Source: Eonycteris spelaea (Eukaryota > Chordata > Mammalia > Chiroptera > Pteropodidae). Taken from it: DNA of 64,000 nucleotides. Both the position numbers and the translations under genes were made by a program. Positions 23,061-35,595 of the stretch are shown here, in pieces. The stretch lies in NCBI GenBank assembly GCA_003508835.1, contig PUFA01000062.1, forward strand, positions 3,565,001 through 3,629,000, in the 5' to 3' direction. How positions within the stretch are numbered: the stretch's first letter is position 1; each line of letters opens with the position of its first letter. Below the pieces are notes generated by a model. The model did not search any database. It had not been told where the DNA came from and saw only the letters and a list, made by a program, of their open reading frames with translations.

Positions 23061-24350
23061 CAAAACTTAAATGTTAACTTTGATTAATTAATTAATTAGC
23101 TATTAATTAATTTTTTTTGCCTTCTGCTATTAAGCTACTAAGCTATCAGTTGATGTCTAGTAGTAATATACAGTAACTTCTTTACCTTTTTTACTTCTTG
23201 CAATTGATATCACCAAGATATTAAGATTAAATGTAAAAGAAGAATAAATGAACTCTTCAGGGAATCATATGAGGTACTTGTGTGTATAAAACATGTTTTT
23301 GTAAAAGCATGGTTTTTGGATTCTTAGCACAAGTTTTTGCTTACATATTGTTTTTGTTTATATTTCAAATGACCGGCTTTCTCAGATAGTTGAGTCCTCC
23401 TGAAATTAGTTTTACTGATCAAATGAAACTGAATATTAAATTTTTGTCTTTTCTCAACTTATTAGTGGTTCATTAATTTGAAAATGTGTTCATTCTGACT
23501 CTAACTTTTATAAATTTTTCCTCAATTAAACATCATTCCAGGTGCCATGAATGTTTTATATAATCAATTTTTCCTTTAGTTCCTTGAGTGCTTTTTCGGG
23601 AGATTCCAGATATTTAAAAGTATCTAAGTTTTTATTAAACATCATATTATCTTTAAAGAAAAAGCAATCTGAAACTCTGAAACCAGTTTTGCAAATGAAT
23701 AAGGAAATTTTGGACTTGCTAATGCCTCAAGGTCAATTTTTTTGTTTTAAAGAAAAGATCTAATATGTTTCCAAATGGATTAGTTTGCTAGACAGAGCAA
23801 TGCTTTTCCTGGGAATTTGTCAAATAAAGTGAAATTTTGAAAAAATCAGAACTGAACTAAGTTACTTATAAGATTAAAATGAGTTCACTCAAGTATTTAA
23901 TTTTTCTTTTTAAAATATGAATACTTTAATCATATAGACATATAACATTAAATTATTTAATCTCTCTTGGTTTCTTTATAAGGAATTGGTAAAATAGATT
24001 CCAGGAATGACTTTTCCCTTAAAATTGTGATTCAGTTGTTTCAGATGATTTCTGAACACTATTTTTATTTTAATTAAGATTGTTTCTTATTAGAGGCATC
24101 TAACCGTGGTAGAATCTAACATTTGGATTATCAAGAAGGGCAATGTGAAAGAAAATAATATAAAAATATTTTTGTGTGTATTTTAACATAATCTTATCTA
24201 TAGAGATCACATGAAGACCAATCAATTTTGATTCTTCAGAAAAATAATTTTAAAGACCCCAAAAATCAATTAGATAGCTAAAATATAAAAAGTTTTTATG
24301 TAAAAATGTACTTTTCAAAGTTTGATTGTGAAAGTTTAATGATGTGTAGA
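23061..24350. other. Unassigned AT-rich DNA
   Basis: It contains a (TTAA)n-like run near 23084-23113. No gene is supported; the frame at 23551-23763 has no domain. Confidence 0.4.
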
Positions 24351-24610
24351 CAAGGCCTTAAACAAGCTTACTGCAATCAGCTTCTGAAATGCATGTAAGA
24401 CAATTTTACTGTGTTGAGGATCAATGCATCTGTTTGTCTTGCATGCCTACCCTGCTGGAGAGAAAGCAACCACCAGACTAGTGGAGAGATCACAGTTGCT
24501 GAGCAACGGTTCCATCACAGACATGCTCTTTGCTTTGACTTTGTGCAAAGACAAGAAGTACATATATTTTTATACACAATAAAACAAGCCTGTCATTGAA
24601 CAGAAGACTA
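24351..24610. promoter_or_regulatory. Candidate regulatory island with an RFX X-box-like palindrome
   Basis: This repeat-free block is richer in GC than its flanks. At 24495-24507 it carries the 13-bp palindrome GTTGC-TGA-GCAAC, which fits the RFX-family X-box layout (two GTTGC-type half sites back to back). Functional status is inference; RFX sites also occur by chance. Confidence 0.35.
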
Positions 24611-25309
24611 TCAAAAGCAAAGAAAACTCTATGGTATAATGCAAAGATTACAAATATTGATCTTTAAAGAAATTTAGAAGTATCAGTGTGAAAGGAGATC
24701 ATTCTACTGTGATTTTTCACTGAGACTGCATCCCTAAATGATTGCTCTGTATGCTGAAAGGAACCAAAATTAGACTATTAAAATATTTTCTTAGAGTCTA
24801 AGTGATTACATCTTCCCTTTTCTAACCTATTCATTAGACCTAGTGCAGTGAAAAAATCATGCATGGGTAGTTCTTGGAATAATTCAAATCACCTTTCCAT
24901 TTGAAAGCACATTATGGTTTCTGTTAAATAGGAACATGGATAGTTGGGAAAGCTTTGGATTAATGTCTAATTTACTTTATTTGCCTTTCTTCTTACAGCT
25001 GGACAACTACTTGTAGTCTCATAATTTTTGAATCATCACCCATGAGTCTTAGGTCTTTAAAATGAGCTTCCTGAGTCTTTGTTATTAGTTAGCAAATTTA
25101 AAGAACAGGTGCAGTGGCCAAATCTCCATATGCAAACCAAGTGGAAATTAAATAATCTAATGTAACAAAGGAACAAAATGAAATTATTTCTCACAGTATC
25201 CTTTGTTTGTCTATTCTTAACCACCATCTTAGAGAAGTGTAAATTAAAAGTTGAAATGATTTATTTCAGAAACTAAATAAATAGAGCACACTGCTGCTTT
25301 TCCATTTCA
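24611..25309. other. Unassigned DNA
   Basis: No gene or named repeat is recognised. Confidence 0.4.
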
Positions 25310-25670
25310 CTGTGTACCTTCACTTCTGGTATTTTTTTCCTCCCTCTGAAAGTGCTATTTCAACAAGAACATGTAAATGTCTATAATTGCGAGAGAAAAT
25401 GTTAATATAACATTTACACAGTTCAACAGCTTCAAAGCTGTTTCATTGACTACACTTAAAAAGAAACTTACACACAGAGGCCCCAAGCCCACATAAATGC
25501 TAGTTTAGTGGGACATTCTGTGACAGAGCCTTGAAAACAGAAACAAAAAGGAAGGGAAGTCAAACAGCCCGATCTTCAGCCTAATTCAAGCCATTTAGAA
25601 GCTCTGTGCTTAAGCCAAGGATTACCAGTGATACTATCTACATCAGCTTTGCTGTTCAGGAAGAAGTGTC
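25310..25670. other. Repeat-free block; candidate conserved non-coding element
   Basis: About 360 bases without a recognised repeat have mixed, balanced composition unlike the AT-rich flanks, ending at an A-rich run at 25680-25700. It resembles conserved non-coding DNA by texture only. Confidence 0.25.
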
Positions 25671-27607
25671 CTTCTTATTAAAAAAAAAAAGAAAAAGAAA
25701 AAATAGGGAAAGAATATAGTTTAAAGCCAAGTAATTCAGGCTTGCATAAATCTTTAATGGGTTCTGTCTTCATATGATTGGCTCTGTGTTCTTTTCTCTG
25801 CCCAGGGGAAACACTATATGTCTTAGAGGAGAATAATAGTAACTCTATCTTGTGTGTTATATGATATCTTCGAGTAATCCTGAGGATTTTGGCTTTGTCT
25901 GCCATAAACAAAAGGCCACCCATACATAATGTGTCTGGGCTATTCCAGACTCCTCACCTTAGCAGGTGACACCCATAAGATGGACGTGGGCGATTAAGCC
26001 CATATGTAGCTGGAGGCAGTTTTGCTCCCAAGACAACTTAGAAAATGTAAAAACAAATGGCATATTTCTTTTCTCATAAGAACAAAGTGCGATCTGCATT
26101 CTGCAGTTGTGTCAATTTTCAGGGCTTTCCTCAAGAGTAAGAATGAAATGCTAAATAATAGCTTGCTTTCTGAGCTGATGAAGAAAATGCCATAATGTAA
26201 ATTCATTTGTTGGAAATATGTAAATGATTCCAAGCCTTCTCTGTCAAACCACAAAAATAGAGAAATAAAAACATCCATCATTTACATGTTAAGAATTCAA
26301 TAACAATTAATAAAAGTTAAATAGAAAAGTCTATCTTGCTTACCATTATTCTTATTTTTATTTTTTATCTGAGTTAGTTTCTAAACAGTTAAGCTTCCTG
26401 TTGGAGTGATTGATTGATTGATTGATTGATAAGTTAACTGATGGATTAATTCACTTAACAAGTGTGCACCTATTATATGTAAGAGACTTTCTTCCATTTG
26501 GATAATATGAGAACACTTGGAATTTTAGATGTACTTACTACAGATGCTAACTTGGTAAAATTTTAAATCCGTAAGAGGGTCAGACCCAAATCTGCTCTAT
26601 TTCTTTATCATCTTTGATACAATTCCATACTTTCTAATTATATTGTATAAATAGTGTGACTTTGTCATTACTTGCTTAAACGGTACCAACAAATGAAGAG
26701 GAAATTCTAAATTGATTGGCTAAAATAAATTATTTTAAAAGTTAAATCTATAACAAAATGTATTTTGAATTTATGGCCAAAAAAGCATAGTCCCTATTCT
26801 TCAGTAAAGTCACAAATTATCTCTAGAATACACTTAATTTTATACATAAGTGCATGTTTATTTTTGTTTTAAATTCCCAGGAAAAGTTATTATGTAAGGT
26901 AGAAAGGGAATATGCTTGATCAAATGATCAATTCTCAGTGAAGAGGTAAAATTAAAATTTGAGGTAAATGAATTCATGTATTCTAACAAAGACAAGATAT
27001 TCATCAACAAACACATAATAATTCGAACACTGAAAGTTTGCTGCAATGTGTAAATGTCAAGGCAAGTATAGTAAATGAAAAAACCAAGTTGTTGGTAAAA
27101 GAGAAAATGGATTCACAGATACTGTTATTACTATTTTAACATAAATTTAAAGCATCCATTTCACAATAATATATTTCTAAACGCAGTTAATATCTTCACA
27201 CTATGCTTTCTTAGTATAATTATATTAATAATGTATTCTTAGATAATATATCATGAACTAACAAAAAGGAAGGCCAATTCAACAGATCGAATTGTTGGTT
27301 GATCTTGCTTGATCTCCTACTTGTAAATTTCACAAAGACAAATTTTAAAAAATCCAAAAAGGGGAGAGAGACATAGAAATGGTCCAATCATATTACAATT
27401 TTATGGCTAACATGCTAATATATTCTATATGACTCTTAGTTATATGTGAAAATATATAGAAGCTCTAGCATGTTTCTTATTCAATAGCAATTGAATGCTT
27501 CAAACTTGGATCATATAATTCATTGTTTAATGAGAGATATTTAAACAATTAGGAATTTAGTGTGTATACCTTAGGCCTCAACTTCTTTAACTGATGAATA
27601 ACGTGTT
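25671..27607. other. Unassigned DNA with a (GATT)n tract
   Basis: No gene is supported. A (TGAT)n/(GATT)n run of about six units lies at 26406-26430. The frames at 25678-25923 and 25994-26281 have no recognisable domain. Confidence 0.4.
26406..26430. repeat. (TGAT)n microsatellite
   Basis: About six perfect tetranucleotide units. Confidence 0.93.
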
Positions 27608-27624
27608 AAAAAAACAATGTAATA
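27608..27624. repeat. Left target-site duplication of the tRNA-derived SINE
   Basis: The word 'aaaaaacaatgtaata' occurs here (preceded by one extra A) and again exactly at 27903-27918. These 16 bases bracket the SINE and mark its insertion limits. Confidence 0.93.
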
Positions 27625-27902
27625 GGGGTGGCTCCACAGTATAGTGGTTAGCACGTCTGCTTTACACGCAGAAGTTCCTGGATCCGCACCCCCAGGTGGA
27701 CCAACGGACCATACCCTGGGTGGCCAGGCTCCCCTGAGTGCACCAGGGGTGCCAGGCCCTAGGGTTGCCAAGACCTGAGTGCACGCCCCCCAAGCATGGA
27801 GGAGGAGACGCCCCGCCTTCAGAGATCCAGTTCTTAAGGGGAGACAGCAACATACATAGGGCAGAGGTGGAAGTTGGAGGGAGGGGAATTAAAGAGGAGG
27901 GG
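27625..27902 (+). mobile_element. tRNA-Val(UAC)-derived SINE, 278 bp
   Basis: The first ~78 bases match tRNA-Val with anticodon UAC. The A-box region 'agtatagtggttagcac' and the anticodon arm 'gtctgctttacacgcagaa' are nearly intact. The B-box is damaged (reads 'ggatccgcacc' where ggttcganncc is expected), so polymerase III activity is probably poor. A GC-rich unrelated body follows, containing 'cctgagtgcac' twice, 41 bases apart (27733 and 27774), which suggests an internal duplication. The end is 'gaggaggggaaaaaa'. Perfect 16-bp flanking duplications show target-primed retroposition. It may be a fruit-bat tRNA-type MEG element or an undescribed family. Confidence 0.85.
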
Positions 27903-27918
27903 AAAAAACAATGTAATA
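27903..27918. repeat. Right target-site duplication of the tRNA-derived SINE
   Basis: Exact second copy of the 16-base word at 27609-27624. Confidence 0.93.
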
Positions 27919-29264
27919 AATATTATCTGACTAGCTGAGTTTATTAATATTTTAGTACATTAAAATATTCTATTCTAAGTTATCATCTTACCTTGCTTAA
28001 TTAAGATGAATTGGACTCAGCATCACTCGAAATTACTTTAGCCTAAGAAGATAGGGTTTGACATATGGGGTCACATCTAGACTGAATGTACCAGTTTTCT
28101 GATTACGAAAGATGCCTCTTAAATATATATTTTTGGAGGCACAGACATAGGCTGATGCCTAGCTTAAAGTTTCATCATGATTCATTTTCTTCTAGACTCT
28201 GCTGTCACTCTCTCACTCATACCATTCTACAAATCATTTTTGAATTTATTTATATTTTCTGCCTGTGTCGCTGTCTAGGATTATTAGTTTTATACAGTTT
28301 ACATAGAAGATTTTGTCACTCGGTTTACAAAGGGTGCCCCTTCATTCAAGTTTAGCTTATTAACATATTTTAAACATCATTTTTGTGGTTTTAATTATAA
28401 AGAAAAATGAGATGATATTTAAACCAAAACACTCACTTGTCCTGCATATGTTGTATAAAATATGTGAATGAGAATTCATATATGAAATAAAGAAAGGAAA
28501 TTTGAACAATTGAGAAATTATTATGTTTTCACTTTGAAAAGTAGATCTGGGAGACACTAAAGTAGATATATGAATCCATTGTATTGTTATTCAATCAAGT
28601 TAATATATAAATGATAAAAATGAATATATTTTTAAATTAAACAATACATTTAGCTTTGCTATTAGAACAGAATGTGGGGCATAATTTACATCTCATTGTT
28701 ATTTCACTGAGATACACTAAAAATTATTTCTACTCATTAAAAAAATAATACTTTCCAGACAACGTATCAGACATGTTAATTAAAGTAAATGCTATTTTGT
28801 ATTGAACACTTACTATCTGTGACAGATATTATCAAGGGTAACTTCAAATGATGTACAAAGGGAGTTGAAGACTTCAGGAGCATAACACAATAGGGATTTT
28901 TTTTTTCCTCATATCACGGTTCAATATAGATGTGCCTAGTTAATATGTGGCTTCCTTACTTGTGGTTATGCAGACTTTCAAGCTTCTAACAACTTAAGGC
29001 TCCAATAATTCTCTAGGCTAGGATCTCTTTGTTCTCTGCACTTAGCCAGAGAAGTGGGCAGAGAGGATGAAGAAGGACACTAATATTCCTAAAGGCTCTC
29101 ATTAATTCTGCTTTTTCTTTGTTGCAAGATCTAGTGCCAGGATCTCCCAGGATCTAAGGCATTCTAAATTAGAGTCCATGGCTGATAGCTGCCTCCCAGA
29201 GACAATTTCATACTATCAATATTTGGAGCAGACAGCTATCTCTGGCACATAAGGCATGATCCTG
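27919..29264. other. Unassigned DNA
   Basis: No gene or named repeat is supported. The frames at 28086-28355 and 28360-28557 have no domain signal. Confidence 0.4.
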
Positions 29265-29405
29265 GGAGCTCTATATTCATTATGTATTTTGTACTCTCAC
29301 AAACAATTTGAACTTGGTTTTATTATTATTCATTATTTTATATGAGAAAACTGAGGCTCAGGAAAGTTATTTTTACAATTAAATTTGAATCCAGGTCAGT
29401 TTAAC
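29265..29405 (-). mobile_element. MIR SINE, antisense
   Basis: The block 'gagaaaactgaggctcagga' followed by 'aaagtta' and 'tttgaatccagg' is the antisense MIR core and tRNA-side text in the correct order. Confidence 0.7.
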
Positions 29406-29499
29406 TTAAAAAAAAAAAAGCTCTTAATAATTATGATATATATTTCCAAATTATAATAGAATAATTATTCCCAATAATCTGAGTAATTATAATTAAATT

Positions 29500-29735
29500 T
29501 GAGCTATTTTATGTACTTGGCATTGTTCTAAATGCTTTTCATGCATTAGCAAATATTATCTTCTGACCTATGCCATATTATCTTATGACAGCATCTGACA
29601 TAGATACTATATGATCCACATTTTACAACTGAAAAAACTAAGGCAAAACCAAATTTACCCAGTTTATAAATTAGAAAGCTATTTGAAACCCTGCCTCTAG
29701 GCCCTACCCTTTAACCATTACACTAAACTGTCTCT
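29500..29735 (-). mobile_element. MIR SINE, antisense (longer copy)
   Basis: The order 'acttggcattgttctaaatg', 'cacattttacaactgaaaaa', 'actaaggcaaaaccaaattt', 'accctttaaccattacacta' follows a near full-length antisense MIR. Confidence 0.7.
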
Positions 29736-30269
29736 CTATGTAGAAGTAAATGCCATATATAATACTACCTCTTCTGAATTGTTCTTCAGCATATATAGAA
29801 ATGATCTGAAGACCTATTACTTAACCTAAAGGTACTTGGTGACTCCCTGCAAAAACATGAGTTATCACTCTCCAGCACTCTTCTTGTAACCCACCAGCAA
29901 TTTCTATCAAATAACAAATAACATTGTTAAGCAAAGAGCTGATAACTTTTTATGGCTTTGAAAACAAAAGTGGGGCACCTGCTATAAGCACAGTGGAAAC
30001 TCAAGTTCACCCCTTCTGGGACTGCAGCACGCTCAGCGTATCGACTGATGCCAATGTAGCACATGTTATTAACATCTTCACAGGCACCTCATTATTCTAC
30101 AGGGCCAGAAACCTTATCCACAGTATTAGCTTTAGACCTGAGAAAGGTCTTAAAGTCAATTTGATCTTAATATCCGCCAAACATAAGTTCCTTCTAAGAA
30201 CTTCCATGTAAATATTTCAAGTAACAGAGAACTTAACACCTTACAGAATAACCTGTAGGTTTTATTGGC
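29736..30269. other. Unassigned DNA
   Basis: The 95-codon frame at 29924-30211 has no domain that I recognise and no splice or promoter context. Confidence 0.35.
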
Positions 30270-30480
30270 AGAAAATGCTCAGAATCATAGAGTCATAGAT
30301 ATTTGAACAATCGAAGTGTAGTCTACGCAATATTCTACTGTGCTATTCTTACATATTGAGACTACATGGTCAGTTCCCATATTTTATACATGTGAACGTG
30401 AAGGCCATGAGAGTTTGAAAGACCAAAGTACCACGTAGCTGGTCTTTCTGCAGCTTCAATCCATTAGTTCAAGCTTGGCC
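30270..30480 (+). mobile_element. Possible CR1/L3 or MIR fragment
   Basis: 'agaatcatagagtcatagat' resembles the start of the CR1/L3 3' section, and 'tatacatgtgaacgtgaagg' to 'gtaccacgtagctgg' resembles an antisense MIR-like core. Too diverged to decide. Confidence 0.3.
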
Positions 30481-30649
30481 CTCGGAATACTCAAAACAAT
30501 TCTGATTTTCATCTACATGACACTTTCATATTACTTGAAAATATCTTATTTTTTTAATTCTTTTCTTCCCTGAAACAATTTAGTTTTCTTTATAATTTCT
30601 GGTATAAAATTCTTTCTGGTGTTGATAAATTTGTAAAGTTTCTAATTCA

Positions 30650-31060
30650 GTGTCTCATAAATGCTGCCCCCCATGATCCTGGACTCCACATGTGATCTAT
30701 ACAGGAGAAATAATTTCAACTTGTTGCTTGCCTCTCTGCTTCTGTTAATTACATTTAAGATTTGTTTTGTTTTGTTTGGCAGCCAAATTACATTATTGAC
30801 TTACATTGAACTCTTCAATTTGACATTATAAAACCTTTCAGGTCTTTTCCAAATGAGCCACAGCTGAATGCAAAGAAATGTAAGGTCAAAGGTGCCTTCT
30901 TCTCTTTTATTTAATCAACTGTGAAAGTTGAATGTGTCTAAGGGGATACGGCAAAAAAGGGGGAAGTTAGTATGTCTGAATTGAATTTCATCTCCATTAT
31001 TCTTGCCTCGTGAGTTTTGTTTGTTGCATATTTTGAGTCATAAATATTAATCTTCTCAGC
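30650..31060 (+). mobile_element. CR1/L3 LINE relic
   Basis: Four CR1/L3 blocks appear in order: 'gatcctggactccacatgtg' plus 'atctatacaggagaaataat', then 'ggcagccaaattacattatt' plus 'gacttacattgaactcttca', then 'aaacctttcaggtctttt', and finally 'tgaattgaatttcatctcca'. The family died out early in mammals, so this copy is more than 100 million years old if the call is right. Confidence 0.65.
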
Positions 31061-32529
31061 TTACTCCTGAAAATTTGATTCACATAACTTCTACTGGTTC
31101 ATTGAAATGCAGATGAAAATAGGAAAACTGAAAAGCACAAAGGGGAAAAAAATTACTCTGTTCTCAAAGACCATCTCAGATTTACATGAATAAAAACTGT
31201 GTGAGTTTGAGTTCTCATCTTATGTCATTAGCCCATTTGTAAACATTGCTATCTATTGTTGCATACATTTTTGTACCCTCGTTATATGTGTGTTATGAAT
31301 GGTTCTATTCAATTCTTTGTTGAAATTTAAATATATCTGTACTATTCTGTAATCTGTCACATATTTTCCAGAAAGCATCATGATATTTCTTTGGTATATC
31401 CTGTTTTAGTAAACGAATCCTGGTTTCCAGAGATCATTACTTCTTTTTTCAAGATCTTAAAAACTAGTCGTTTCCTATTCTATTATAAATTTTAACTGAT
31501 TATTAATGTTAAATTATTCTCACTTTTTTTGGAAAATTGGAGTTATAAATGCCAATCTTGTGATATTTTAAATTAGCTATGATTATTCAATAATTGCAAC
31601 ATTTTATTAGAATAGGAGATAAATAAGATTGCTCAAAAATAATTATAAGCTAACATTTTAAATAGTTGAATTAACAATTTAAATATTTTTGATATTTGAT
31701 TTTATTGAGAATATGAAACTAGATGCTTTCAAATTGTATGAAGTTTTATGTTACAGATAGCAATCTGTTTTATAGCAGAACCAAAGAGAAAAATGAGATA
31801 ATAGAATCATGACAAATACAATAGCCTGTTAGATTTTAACAGAATAGTGCTTAATTTTTTTGTAGTGTAATGTAATACTTGGCTAAGAATTGCATAGAAA
31901 ATTGAATATTTTTAAAATAAAACTCTAAATTTAGTTTTAGACTGTAACTTATTTCAACTACTGTACTAGGCTCTTATGTTCAATAGTATGGATTGTGTAT
32001 TTATTAAAAGAAAAAATCAATATCAAGAGATTTGTGTCTACAGAACCAATAATAAATTTAATTTTCTCTTCTTTATTTTATACAGATGCTGGAATTAAAA
32101 TTTTGATTTTTAAAAGCATATGATAGTTGTTTCACCATCCTGAAGTATTCTACTTTAAGCTTAATTCTCAAATAACTGTGTGATAATTTGAATAATAGTA
32201 TCACCTGTCAGCATTTGACATCATTATCCTCCTAAATGCAGAAAAGAGACAGCTCAGTTGACTTTTATCTCTTTATTTAATAACACTACATCCAGTTGAT
32301 CATCAATGTCTGTTCATTTGATCACTTTAGTGACACTTAAATCTTTGTTTCTCTCCCTTTCAACATCTCTTGTTCAGAAATTCTTCTGGAAGCCTATGAA
32401 GGTTGTATGGCCCAATCATCTTCCATCCCACCCCTTCACATGGCTGCACTAACCTCAGAATCACAAATATGATCATGACTTTTTTTTTTGCTCAAATGTA
32501 TTTGACATCTTATTATTTTCTTTAAAAAA
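31061..32529. other. Unassigned AT-rich DNA
   Basis: No gene or named repeat is supported. Confidence 0.4.
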
Positions 32530-32544
32530 GACAAAGGCTTCAAA

Positions 32545-33015
32545 AATTATTAGAATAGAATGACCATGTGATCTAGCAATTCCACTTCTGGGTACATATC
32601 CGAAGAATTTAAAGCAGAAATCAAACAAATATTTCTAAACCCATGTTCATAGCAGCATTATTCACTATCGACAGTTTAATGGATAAACATAATGTGCTAT
32701 ATATGTATAATGAAATATTAGCCTAAAAAGGAAGGAAATTTTGACACATGCTACAACATAGATGAATCTTGAAGACTTTATGCTAAGTAAAATAATCCAG
32801 TCACAAAAAGGCAAGTACTGTATAAATATATTAATATGATACCTACAGTAGTCAAGTTCATAGAGACAGAAAGTAGAATGGTGATTGCCAGGGACTGGAG
32901 GTAGGGAGGGATGAAGAGTTATTGCTTAATATGGAGTTTCAGTTTGGGAGAAGAAAAAAAAACAGATAGATGGTATTGATGATATCAAAACAATGTGAAT
33001 GTACTTAATTCCCCA
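32545..33015 (+). mobile_element. L1 3' end fragment (older L1M type)
   Basis: The text follows the L1 3' end: 'tgatctagcaattccacttc', 'cccatgttcatagcagcatt', 'ttcatagagacagaaagtag', 'gattgccagggactggaggt', 'aacaatgtgaatgtacttaa'. A short deletion near 32670 removes the block that normally precedes 'atggataaac'. No intact frame is present. Confidence 0.85.
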
Positions 33016-34494
33016 TTCTTCCATTTTCCTTGTAACGTATCTGTTAAAGAGCCTAGGTGATTTAGCATACAGTTTCCAGAAGTCTAGATTTCCTGGATCT
33101 TCACTCATGATGATGTTCCTTATTATTATATATTATTATATTATCAATATTGATCTTCTTTATTTCCTGAAAAAATGGCAGCAGCATGCAGAGGAATAAC
33201 TAGACTCGTTAGATTCTTAAGGCAAAACTGTAGGTGGTGGTAAGCTTTTTCAGAAAAATGCCTGTGTTTGTTTGTTTTGGTATTTTTAAAGTTAATTTTT
33301 GTTGTCAGAATTTATAAGGTGGTTGTTTTCTAATTCTATCATTTTATTTTCACTTATTAGCCAGAATAATTTTGTAAGGAAATGATAATTCCCCTTACCT
33401 ACTATTTGTTTAAACAGTGATACAATTTTCATAGGGGAAATAAATATAGGAGTGCTTGTTCTTAAAAAAAAACAAAAAAACAAAAAAAAGTACTCTGTTT
33501 TAAAGATAAGTCCTTGTCTGTTATCTTCAGAAGGTGACAAATTTATTTTTATTTTAATATATTTTATGGGTTTTAATCCATTGTAATCCTACTCCCATAT
33601 TGAACTGAGAACATTTCATTTTTGGCCCATGATAGCCTCTTTAAATTGGCTCTTGAATACATTTGAAAAAAATTTAGTTGACTTTGACATTTGCCTTGCT
33701 ATTTGATATGCCAAGTATTCCACACTTACCTTGTATGTTTTTGTTCAATCATTTCTCTAAAAAGTTCTGGTTTATTTTAATGAGTCATATTTAGAGATAA
33801 TCTTGGTACCAGAAATGCTGATTGTTATTGGATTTCTCATTGTTTCCAGGCCCTTTAGTTGATAGAAGTAGTAAATATGTTTGTTTATGTGCTATGTTTA
33901 AAAACTAAATATCTTCTAAATTATATAATATTCTCAATTCAAATTCATATCTATAGAGATTTTATTTAAAATATTTTATTATATCTCTACTTGCTTTCGT
34001 CCACACCAAGAATCCTGGGATTGCTATAATTAGAATATCCCATAATTATTTACACATACAATTTCGGAATAATGGTGTAAGTATCAGTAGCACAAGTCAC
34101 GATTCTATAAAAAGTTAAAATTTTTTGCATGTGCTGTTTCTTTTGTTTCCATTATTTTTTGTGTTTTTCATTATCACCGTCAACTATATAGCCATTATAT
34201 TATAAAATTCCTGTCTTTTAGCTCTCATTTAGTTTTAATTTACAAGTCATTACATAGTTAAGGCTCACCACTAGTAAAGGCTCTATGCCTTTCTGGAAAT
34301 TTTAGTTATCTGAAGCATGTTCTTTAGTAGATTTTTAAAGAAAAACTTATGACAACAATGAGTTTTTGCATATTGATAATAGTTTGTCTACCCTCTGAAG
34401 GTTAGGTGGATGAATATAAAATATTTAATTCATATTAACATTCTTTGAACATCTTAAATATGTTACCCTATTTTCTTCTGCATAAAGCATTGCA
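33016..34494. other. Unassigned AT-rich DNA
   Basis: A (TTA)n-like run lies near 33121-33142 and (AAAAAAC)n near 33463-33488. No gene is supported. Confidence 0.4.
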
Positions 34495-34745
34495 GTCAAA
34501 ATGTTTGATAATGCTCTACCTCACGTGTCATCAGGCGAATGCAAATTAAAACAAAATTAACTGCCTATTAGAGTGGCCAAAAATCTGGAAAACTGACAAC
34601 AAATGCTGGTGAAGATGTGGCCAACAGGAATTTTCAGTCACTGCTAGTGGGAATGCAAATGGTATTACCATTTTAAAACATAATTTGACAGTTTCTTACC
34701 AAAACTGGAAATACTCTTACCATATGATTTAGTATTTGCACTCCT
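34495..34745 (+). mobile_element. L1 ORF2 C-terminal fragment, diverged
   Basis: 'cgaatgcaaattaaaacaaa', 'aatgctggtgaagatgtggc' and 'ctagtgggaatgcaaatggt' appear in the order of the L1 ORF2 end. No open frame is retained. Confidence 0.8.
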
Positions 34746-35104
34746 TTGTATTTCCTCATTGTTCTAAAAGTTTATTTCTACACACAGACATATAATTATG
34801 CATTTGTTTGACTACAATATAATATACAAATATAATAAACAACAATCAATCATCTAACTATAATCTTAGAATTTAGAAAAGTTTTTGATAGATTAAGATG
34901 ACATATTGTTTGGCTATGTTTTTTATAAGAAATTGTATTCTCCCTTTTCTTTTACCTTGAAGAAAAGATATACCTGTAAAACTGTTACATTTACTCCAAG
35001 CTTCGACTATGTACTGTAGTAGTTATATAGAACAAGTTATAGTGAGGATGATGGAATTCTGCTAACAAAAACACATTTATTAATTAAAGATGACCATTTA
35101 TGTA

Positions 35105-35225
35105 CAGTTTAGTTAACAAGGATTTATTAACCAAGTACTATGCCAATTCTTTATACACAACATAGTAAAAGTTAAAAATAAGACAGAATATTTGTCTTCA
35201 AGCAACTCACAAACATAAATAAAAT
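35105..35225 (-). mobile_element. Possible L2 3' end, antisense
   Basis: 'aaccaagtactatgccaatt' and 'tcttcaagcaactcacaaac' are in the order of an antisense L2 3' tail, but it is short and diverged. Confidence 0.4.
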
Positions 35226-35521
35226 TAACATTTATGTAATTTTCAACAACATAACAGAAAATGACTATTTTAAGCCTTGTTTGGTGTTTATAAAAACATC
35301 TCCCTCAAATATAAGACAGCTACATGACCTTCAAGATCCACAGGAAAAGAATTAAAATAACCAACTTAAGCAGATTTATTTAATAAATGTGTGTACTTGC
35401 ACAAACCATCAAATCATTTAGATACTTTAAACTCAGTATTTTCATTTATAAAATATAAGTTGCTACAATTTTTGGAGATATTTTATATTTCTATGACTGC
35501 TTATTATATACATAAGATACA

Positions 35522-35595
35522 TGGAGAGACAGAGACAAAGGGGGCATAGAGAGAGACAGACAAGAGAGAAAAAGAGAGAGAGAGAGAGAGAGAGA
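35522..35595. repeat. GA-rich repeat, (GA)n core
   Basis: An imperfect GAGACA region is followed by an uninterrupted purine run from 35562 to 35595. Confidence 0.92.

Noticed and set aside
27625..27702. Functional tRNA-Val gene
   Set aside because: The B box and acceptor pairing are damaged, no T-run terminator follows, and it is joined to a SINE body within target duplications.
27571..27938. Three overlapping frames on both strands
   Set aside because: All lie in the GC-rich tRNA-derived SINE; high GC lowers the number of stops.
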